The translations under genes were made by a program, and so were the position numbers. A stretch of DNA of 64,000 bases from Oscillospiraceae bacterium. Its GTDB lineage: Bacteria > Bacillota > Clostridia > Oscillospirales > Oscillospiraceae. Under the pieces are notes generated by a model. It did no database searches and was not told where the DNA came from. It saw nothing but the letters and a program-made list of their open reading frames with translations. The DNA lies in the NCBI GenBank assembly GCA_020025575.1, contig JAHHRW010000005.1, positions 1-64,000 of the forward strand. Direction: 5' to 3'. Shown here piece after piece: positions 59,455 through 64,000 of the stretch (its first letter is position 1; each line of letters begins with the position of its first letter).

Positions 59455-59799
59455 TTATCCGACAACACCATCGACCTCAGACTCAGCCAGAAAATGAATG
59501 ACCAGACGATTGGGCAGACACACGATATCGGCACCGCCAGAGCAGAAACCGCGTTTCATACAATAGCCATCCGGGCAGTCGGCATCGGTAACGGCGATGG
59601 TGCCGTCCTTTACGGTGATGGTATTGTGCCCGGCAACGGAAAACGCCTGGTCCATGTGGAGAGAAACGGTTTTGACAAGCTTGCCGTCAGAATACACCTC
59701 TGCTGTGGAAGCAGGTTCGGTTTTGAAAAGAGGAATGCTGAACGCCAGGCAGATGACTGCCAGCAGTGCAAAGCCAATCAGCCAGTACTTAGTTTTCAT
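59455..59799 (-). CDS. NusG domain II-containing membrane-anchored protein
   Basis: The 114-residue protein has one N-terminal hydrophobic segment (YWLIGFALLAVICLAFSIPLF). The rest is a domain of about 85 residues with AEVYSDGKLVKTVSLHMDQAFSVAGHNTITVKDGTIAVTDADCPDGYCMKRGFCSGGADIVCLPNRLVI, the pattern of the extracytoplasmic NusG-II domain family of Clostridia. The paired cysteines suggest a disulfide or metal site. The ATG at 59799 follows GGAGGT. It is divergent from rplU. Confidence 0.85.
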   Translation of the reverse strand: MKTKYWLIGFALLAVICLAFSIPLFKTEPASTAEVYSDGKLVKTVSLHMDQAFSVAGHNTITVKDGTIAVTDADCPDGYCMKRGFCSGGADIVCLPNRLVIHFLAESEVDGVVG

Positions 59800-59879
59800 A
59801 AACGGATATACCTCCGGGAAAGATAGGTCTATGATAGCAAAAAAACGGGAAAACATCAAGATAAAGTTGCGAAAAGTGA

Positions 59880-59908
59880 TTGACTTTTTCAAAATCCCAT
59901 GATAAAAT
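59880..59908 (+). promoter_or_regulatory. Promoter of rplU-prp-rpmA
   Basis: TTGACT (59880-59885), a 17-base spacer and TAAAAT (59903-59908) precede rplU by about 90 bases. Confidence 0.8.
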
Positions 59909-59911
59909 ATT

Positions 59912-59985
59912 CCAGCCGCATCGAAGGGGCTTTAAGTTGGTGCGCAATCACCGCGCCTCAAGAGCGAGACTACACAATATAAAGT
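59912..59985 (+). promoter_or_regulatory. Candidate ribosomal protein L21 leader
   Basis: The 5' UTR ahead of rplU holds a GC-rich structured segment (GGTGCGCAATCACC and the following CGCGCC can fold back). Firmicutes L21 operons carry an autoregulatory leader here. I recognise position and foldability, not a confirmed motif. Confidence 0.4.
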
Positions 59986-59997
59986 AGGTGAAAACAA

Positions 59998-60309
59998 ATG
60001 AAAGCAGTTATCGTTACCGGCGGTAAGCAGTATACCGTTGCAGAGGGTGATGTTCTGTTCATCGAAAAGCTGAACGCTGAAGAGAACGCTACCGTGAAGT
60101 TCGACGAGGTTCTGGCTGTCCTGGACGGTGAGAACTCCAAGATCGGCGCTCCTGTTGTTGAGGGTGCAGCTGTCGAGGCTAAGGTCGTCAAGAACGGCAA
60201 GGGCAAGAAGCTGACCATCTTCAAGTACAAGGCTAAGAAGAACGAGAAGAAGAAGATGGGCCATCGTCAGCCCTACACCAAGGTCGAGATCACCAAGATC
60301 GCTCTGTAA
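59998..60309 (+). CDS. rplU: 50S ribosomal protein L21
   Basis: The 103-residue protein begins MKAVIVTGGKQYTVAEGDVLFIEKL and ends MGHRQPYTKVEITKIAL, standard for bL21, with the basic KKLTIFKYKAKKNEKKK RNA-contact stretch. The strongly C-ending codon bias fits high expression. It is first gene of rplU-prp-rpmA. Confidence 0.97.
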   Translation: MKAVIVTGGKQYTVAEGDVLFIEKLNAEENATVKFDEVLAVLDGENSKIGAPVVEGAAVEAKVVKNGKGKKLTIFKYKAKKNEKKKMGHRQPYTKVEITKIAL

Positions 60310-60312
60310 GTT

Positions 60313-60636
60313 ATGACCAGATGTGAATTTTTTACCGAAGACGATCGAATTACAGGATTCACCGTTTTCGGTCATAGCGGTTACGGCGAGGCTGGCACCG
60401 ATATCGTGTGCGCAGCAGTCAGCGCCGTTGTTACCATGGCTGAGGCCACCATCAATGATGTGTGTGGCGCTAAGGCCAAGGTTCGGGTCAAGAACGAGGA
60501 TGCTCGCATCACGTTGGCCCTGCCCGTATCCTGCGATGAGGAGGAATCCGTTCAGGCAGTTCTTGCCGGGATGTTGATTACTCTGTGCAGCCTGCGGGAT
60601 GATTATCCTGATTATATCGAAGTTTTGGAGGTGTAA
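60313..60636 (+). CDS. prp: Ribosomal-processing cysteine protease Prp
   Basis: The 107-residue protease has the catalytic His in FGHSGYGEAGTDIVCAAVSA (H20) and the catalytic Cys (C32), the Prp signature. In Firmicutes it removes the N-terminal extension of L27, an essential step in ribosome assembly. It lies between rplU and rpmA, and the downstream L27 carries the matching cleavage motif. The gene begins 3 bases after rplU. Confidence 0.95.
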   Translation: MTRCEFFTEDDRITGFTVFGHSGYGEAGTDIVCAAVSAVVTMAEATINDVCGAKAKVRVKNEDARITLALPVSCDEEESVQAVLAGMLITLCSLRDDYPDYIEVLEV

Positions 60637-60640
60637 CACC

Positions 60641-60922
60641 ATGCTGAAGATTGGTATTCAGTTCTTCGCTCACCATAAGGGCGGCGGTTCCACCAAGAAC
60701 GGCCGTGACTCTGAGGCTAAGCGTCTGGGCGTGAAGCGTGCTGACGGTCAGTTCGTTCTGGCTGGCAACATTCTGGTTCGCCAGAGAGGCACTCACATCC
60801 ATCCCGGTGTCAATGTTGGTATCGGCAGCGATGATACTCTGTTTGCTCTGGTTGACGGTACCGTCAAGTTCGAGCGCAAGGGTAAGGATCGCAGACAGTG
60901 CTCCGTTTACGCAGCACAGTAA
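60641..60922 (+). CDS. rpmA: 50S ribosomal protein L27 (with cleavable N-terminus)
   Basis: The 93-residue protein begins MLKIGIQFFAHHKGGGSTKN. The MLKxxxQFFA extension is the Prp recognition sequence, cleaved after the second Phe, leaving AHHKGGG at the peptidyl transferase centre. The core has GRDSEAKRLGVKRADGQFV and NILVRQRGTHIHPG. The ATG at 60641 follows GGAGGTG. Confidence 0.97.
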   Translation: MLKIGIQFFAHHKGGGSTKNGRDSEAKRLGVKRADGQFVLAGNILVRQRGTHIHPGVNVGIGSDDTLFALVDGTVKFERKGKDRRQCSVYAAQ

Positions 60923-60939
60923 TGGATTCATAAAGCGAA

Positions 60940-60975
60940 GGGCTGCTGCAAACACTTGTAGCAGCCCTTTTTTTC
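60940..60975 (+). terminator. Terminator after rpmA
   Basis: GGGCTGCT...AGCAGCCC with inner CAA/TTG pairing is followed by TTTTTTT. Confidence 0.88.
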
Positions 60976-61056
60976 AACCAGTCTTTTGTGGTGCCATGCA
61001 TCGTTTTGTGTTTGAATGTTTCATACCCTGATCTCACAATAGGAGGATTTACGGAT

Positions 61057-62331
61057 ATGTTTGTTGATAAAGTACGAATTACAGTCATTGGTGGCCGCGG
61101 CGGCGACGGCGCTGTTGCGTTCCACCGGGAGAAATATGTGGCGGCTGGCGGCCCTGACGGCGGCGATGGCGGCCATGGCGGCAGTGTCATCCTGCGGGTC
61201 AGCGACCATATGACCACATTGCTGGACTTTCGCTATAAGCGCAAGTATCAGGCGGGCGCCGGTGCCAACGGCCAGGGCCGGAACATGGCGGGTAAGCGCG
61301 GTGAGCCTCTGGTGATTCAGGTTCCTCGCGGTACGGTTGTCCGGGATGCGGAAACCAATCAGATCATCGTGGATATGTCTACGGGTGAGGATTTTGTCAT
61401 CGCCAAAGGCGGTCGTGGCGGCTGGGGCAACTCCCACTACGCAACCGCAACCCGTCAGATTCCCCGATTTGCCAAGTCCGGTCGTAAGGGCGAGGAGCGG
61501 GATATTATCCTTGAATTGAAGCTTTTGGCAGATGTGGGTCTGGTTGGTTTCCCCAACGTGGGCAAGTCTACTCTGCTGTCTGTGACATCCAATGCCCGTC
61601 CAAAGATTGCCAACTACCATTTTACAACGCTGTTCCCCAATCTGGGTGTTATTTATGTGGATGAAGGTGTGTCCTTCGTTATGGCGGATATCCCCGGCAT
61701 CATTGAGGGAGCTGCCGATGGTGCAGGTCTTGGCCATGACTTCCTGCGGCACATCGATCGTTGCCGTCTGCTTGTCCATGTAATCGACGTTTCCGGCAGT
61801 GAGGGCAGAGACCCTGTGGAAGATTTTGACGCCATTTGCGCTGAGCTTGAGAACTACTCCGTAGATTTGAGCAACCGGCCCATGATCGTTGCTGCCAATA
61901 AAATCGATCTGCTGATGCCGGAGAGCGACAACCTGGAGCGTCTGCGTGCCCATGTGGAGGCTGCCGGTTGTGCGTTTTACGAGATTTCTGCCGGCACCAC
62001 CCAGGGTACCAAGAACCTGATGCGTGTGGTGGCGCAGCGGCTGAGTACACTGCCGCCTGTGACCATCTATGAGCCGGAATATGTGGCGCCTGTGGCGGCA
62101 GCTGGCAGCCCGGAGGAGCTGGAAATCGATCACTATGGCAACACCTGGATGATTACCGGAAAGTGGCTTGAGAATCTGATCATGGATATCAACTTTGATG
62201 ACTATGAGGCTCGCAACCATTTTGACCTGCTCTTGCGGCGCAGCGGCTTGTTCAAACGGCTGGAGCAGATGGGAATTCAGGATGGCGACACCGTAGATAT
62301 TTATGACTTCCAGTTCGAATATCAGCGCTAA
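61057..62331 (+). CDS. obgE: GTPase ObgE
   Basis: The 424-residue ribosome-assembly GTPase has the glycine-rich Obg fold (GGRGGDGAVAFHREKYVAAGGPDGGDGG; residues 12-39), the G domain with G1 GFPNVGKST (about 164-172), switch II DIPGIIEGA and G4 NKID (about 281). A C-terminal OCT domain ends YDFQFEYQR. It binds the 50S subunit and links growth to nucleotide pools. The start at 61057 has AGGAGG; an upstream in-frame ATG adds residues foreign to the family. Confidence 0.97.
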   Translation: MFVDKVRITVIGGRGGDGAVAFHREKYVAAGGPDGGDGGHGGSVILRVSDHMTTLLDFRYKRKYQAGAGANGQGRNMAGKRGEPLVIQVPRGTVVRDAETNQIIVDMSTGEDFVIAKGGRGGWGNSHYATATRQIPRFAKSGRKGEERDIILELKLLADVGLVGFPNVGKSTLLSVTSNARPKIANYHFTTLFPNLGVIYVDEGVSFVMADIPGIIEGAADGAGLGHDFLRHIDRCRLLVHVIDVSGSEGRDPVEDFDAICAELENYSVDLSNRPMIVAANKIDLLMPESDNLERLRAHVEAAGCAFYEISAGTTQGTKNLMRVVAQRLSTLPPVTIYEPEYVAPVAAAGSPEELEIDHYGNTWMITGKWLENLIMDINFDDYEARNHFDLLLRRSGLFKRLEQMGIQDGDTVDIYDFQFEYQR

Positions 62332-62364
62332 ATAGAGGATTTTGTAATATTTTGGAAAAAAGCT

Positions 62365-62393
62365 TTGCCATTTTCGATTCTGTTTAGTATAAT
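62365..62393 (+). promoter_or_regulatory. Promoter of the AraC-family gene
   Basis: TTGCCA (62365-62370), 17 bases and a perfect TATAAT (62388-62393) precede the AraC gene. The -10 overlaps the left arm of the obgE terminator. Confidence 0.75.
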
Positions 62394-62427
62394 GAAGGGG
62401 ACGAAGGTTCGTTCCCTTCATTTTTTT
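62391..62427 (+). terminator. Terminator after obgE
   Basis: AATGAAGGGGACGAA pairs with TTCGTTCCCTTCATT (one G-T pair) and is followed by a T-run. Confidence 0.8.
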
Positions 62428-62455
62428 GTAATTGTAACTTCCGGAGGTCTAAAGT

Positions 62456-63613
62456 ATGATCTGCAATCTGAATCATTTATCTTTTCAATCCTACGGTACC
62501 ATTGAATCGGAGCGTGTGCTGGCTAAGGATTTGCTGGACAAGGCTGCTGAGAACCGTGTGATGGCGCTTTCTGGGGAAGCGTGTAGAGTGTATCGCTGTG
62601 CCCGTGAGATTTGGGTGCGCAACCATGAAAATATGACGGTGCTCTCTGTGTCGCTGGATGGTGAAACCTATCAGCATTTTTATTTGGATAAAGTGATTTG
62701 TATTAAGCCCGGTGTCTACTTTTCTCTGCGCCCGTATCAGGATGCATCCAGTGTGGAGCTGGCAGGGGAACAGATGCCTGAGGAGGTGACAACGGATCAT
62801 TCTGCCAATAATTATCGGATGAAACGAAATATTGCGGTGAACAGCATTTATACCTTTTTTTACCATGAAAAGGAGAAGGGATTTATCTTCCCGGGGGAAG
62901 CCCATAAGCCTCTGGAGCTGACATATGTAGATAATGGCGCCATTCATTCGGTGGCCGATGGTATGGATGTTCTGCTGAATCAGGGGGATCTGGTGATCTA
63001 TGCGCCCAATCAGTGGCATATGCAGTATGCTGACGAAGATGTGTCTGCAAGTTATATCACCATCAGCTTTGATCTGGATGGAGTGTGCCCGGAGAGTCTG
63101 TTTAATCGAAAGTTTTCCATCCCGCAGTCTGCGGTTCCTATGTTACAGAGATTGCTCTGGGAGCACGATCAGGTGGATTCCTATTCCGAGGACATGATGA
63201 TTTGCTATTTGCAGATTCTGCTGCTGACGCTGCTGCGGGAGCAGACAAGTCCCACGCAGGTGAAACTGCGCACCACCAATGCGGTGAACTCTGAGAATGA
63301 GATCATCCGCCGTGCCCAGCAGTTTATCAGTACCCATGTCCGGGACAAGCTTACGGTGCCGGTGGTTGCGCGCCATGTGGATGTGAGCCCCAGTTACCTG
63401 ACGGCGTTATTCCGCAAGAATTTGCAGATTTCCCCGGGAGAGTATATTCGCCGCGTAAAACTTCAGGAAAGCAAGCAGATGATCCGGGAAGATAACATGA
63501 ACTTTACGGAGATTGCGGCGGTTCTGCAATATTCCACGGTGCATCATTTTTCGCGCCAGTTCAAGGATAAGTTTGGTATTACACCGACGGAATATGCAAA
63601 ATCTGTCCGATAA
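62456..63613 (+). CDS. AraC-family transcriptional regulator
   Basis: The 385-residue regulator has a C-terminal double HTH (about 285-385): FISTHVRDKLTVPVVARHVDVSPSYLTALFRKNLQISPGEYIRRVKL and FTEIAAVLQYSTVHHFSRQFKDKFGITPTEY. A cupin-type ligand domain lies around residues 150-215 (FPGEAHKPLELTYVDNGAIHSVADGMDVLLNQGDLVIYAPNQWH). The first 120 residues form an extra domain. It probably controls a sugar-use operon elsewhere. The ribosome site is CGGAGGT. Confidence 0.93.
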   Translation: MICNLNHLSFQSYGTIESERVLAKDLLDKAAENRVMALSGEACRVYRCAREIWVRNHENMTVLSVSLDGETYQHFYLDKVICIKPGVYFSLRPYQDASSVELAGEQMPEEVTTDHSANNYRMKRNIAVNSIYTFFYHEKEKGFIFPGEAHKPLELTYVDNGAIHSVADGMDVLLNQGDLVIYAPNQWHMQYADEDVSASYITISFDLDGVCPESLFNRKFSIPQSAVPMLQRLLWEHDQVDSYSEDMMICYLQILLLTLLREQTSPTQVKLRTTNAVNSENEIIRRAQQFISTHVRDKLTVPVVARHVDVSPSYLTALFRKNLQISPGEYIRRVKLQESKQMIREDNMNFTEIAAVLQYSTVHHFSRQFKDKFGITPTEYAKSVR

Positions 63614-63638
63614 ACAGGTTACGTGTGTGAAAATAGAG

Positions 63639-63670
63639 GCCGGTGCTGCATCCTGCAGCACCGGCTTTTT
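63639..63670 (+). terminator. Terminator after AraC gene
   Basis: GCCGGTGCTGCA pairs with TGCAGCACCGGC around TCC, followed by TTTTT. Confidence 0.9.
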
Positions 63671-63683
63671 GGAAAAATCTCAA

Positions 63684-63797
63684 TTATCCACAGTGTGGTC
63701 ACATTCTGTGGACAAATTTTTCGTTTTGAAGAAAACTTTTGACATAGTTCGGTTGGAATAAAAAACAATCCACAGGATGTGGCCGTTGTGTGGATAA
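63684..63797. other. DnaA-box-like cluster
   Basis: Two perfect DnaA boxes, TTATCCACA on plus at 63684-63692 and on minus at 63789-63797, flank an AT-rich stretch with TTGTCCACA on minus (63707-63715, one mismatch) and a weaker AATCCACA (63767-63774). The rpsF-ssb-rpsR region is near oriC in many Firmicutes. It may be a DnaA-controlled promoter or titration site. Confidence 0.6.
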
Positions 63798-63818
63798 ATC
63801 ATTCAATCAGCCGGAAAG

Positions 63819-63854
63819 ATAAAAAACACCCCGAAGGAAAATCCTTCGGGGTGT
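63819..63854 (-). terminator. Terminator after rpsR
   Basis: ACACCCCGAAGGA pairs with TCCTTCGGGGTGT around AAA, with TTTTTT following on the minus strand. Confidence 0.9.
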
Positions 63855-63866
63855 ATCGCTTATCAA

Positions 63867-64000
63867 TTAGTCTGCAACATAGGGCAGCAGAGCAATCTGG
63901 CGAGCACGCTTGATAGCGGTGGTCAGACTACGCTGATGAGCAGCACAGGTACCAGTGGTACGGCGGGGCAGGATCTTGCCACGCTCGGACAGGTAACGGC
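63867..64000 (-). CDS. rpsR: 30S ribosomal protein S18, 3' part (partial)
   Basis: The minus-strand frame encodes the C-terminus of bS18: RYLSERGKILPRRTTGTC, then HQRSLTTAIKRARQIALLPYV and AD before TAA. The 5' part lies beyond the window. In Firmicutes it is normally the last gene of rpsF-ssb-rpsR, and the terminator directly after it fits. Confidence 0.95.
   Translation of the reverse strand, partial: RYLSERGKILPRRTTGTCAAHQRSLTTAIKRARQIALLPYVAD

Noticed and set aside
63684..63797. Chromosomal replication origin
   Set aside because: DnaA boxes are present but few, and neither dnaA nor dnaN is in the window, so only a DnaA-box-like cluster is reported.
1..64000. CRISPR arrays, rRNA genes or complete insertion sequences
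   Set aside because: No regularly spaced repeat series, no rRNA-like stretch and no transposase gene were seen. The only recombinases are the tyrosine integrase and the serine resolvase.

Overview
The window looks like a chromosomal segment of an anaerobic, Gram-positive-type Clostridia member, probably Oscillospirales/Ruminococcaceae (inference). Signs are a hybrid-cluster protein with an HcpR-like regulator, DAP biosynthesis through diaminopimelate dehydrogenase, the order rplU-prp-rpmA-obgE with an L27 carrying the cleavable N-terminal motif, RicT next to HolB, NrdR, an SdpR/SdpI pair, AGGAGG-type ribosome sites and moderate GC.

Layout. 1-430: a tRNA-Ser neighbourhood with a truncated 5' half and a chimeric-looking tRNA-Ser. 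457-19700: housekeeping genes: hcp, ferredoxin and Crp/Fnr; dapA-dapB-ddh; a carbohydrate-esterase-like hydrolase; the TldD/TldE protease pair; nagA with a ROK protein; a ferritin-like protein; holB-ricT; sdpR-sdpI; nrdR; tRNA-Lys and tRNA-Gln. 19900-35930: one long surface-polysaccharide cluster read left to right. It has a 4,6-dehydratase, a first aminotransferase and an initiating phosphoglycosyl transferase, then a full WbpA/B/E/D-like set for a 2,3-diacetamido uronic acid, three glycosyltransferases, Wzy- and Wzx-like proteins and an O-antigen-ligase-like protein.

36031-59339: a 23.3-kb integrative, probably mobilizable element in the 3' half of tRNA-Val(GAC). It is bounded by a perfect 48-bp direct repeat. 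Tyrosine integrase and excisionase-like genes lie at the tRNA-restoring end. Cargo is mainly defence-like: a Fic protein; a type I restriction-modification operon holding three extra small genes and a duplicated hsdR 5' fragment; a short relaxase-like protein; a coiled-coil McrB-like AAA ATPase followed by a DUF2357/PD-(D/E)XK protein; a zinc-ribbon amidoligase with a class II glutamine amidotransferase and a DUF3846-like protein; a serine recombinase behind a nested palindrome; two overlapping micro-ORFs; and an SF2 helicase operon. Base composition shifts between these blocks, so the island looks assembled from several sources.

59400-64000: core genome resumes with the tRNA-Val promoter, a NusG-II-like lipoprotein-sized protein, rplU-prp-rpmA, obgE, an AraC regulator, a cluster of DnaA-box-like 9-mers, and the 3' end of rpsR running off the window.

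The best candidates for little-described biology are the McrB-like/DUF2357 pair with a C-terminal helix-hairpin-helix domain, the amidoligase-GATase-DUF3846 cassette, and the extra membrane genes inside the hsd operon. All functional statements are by motif reading; no database search was run.
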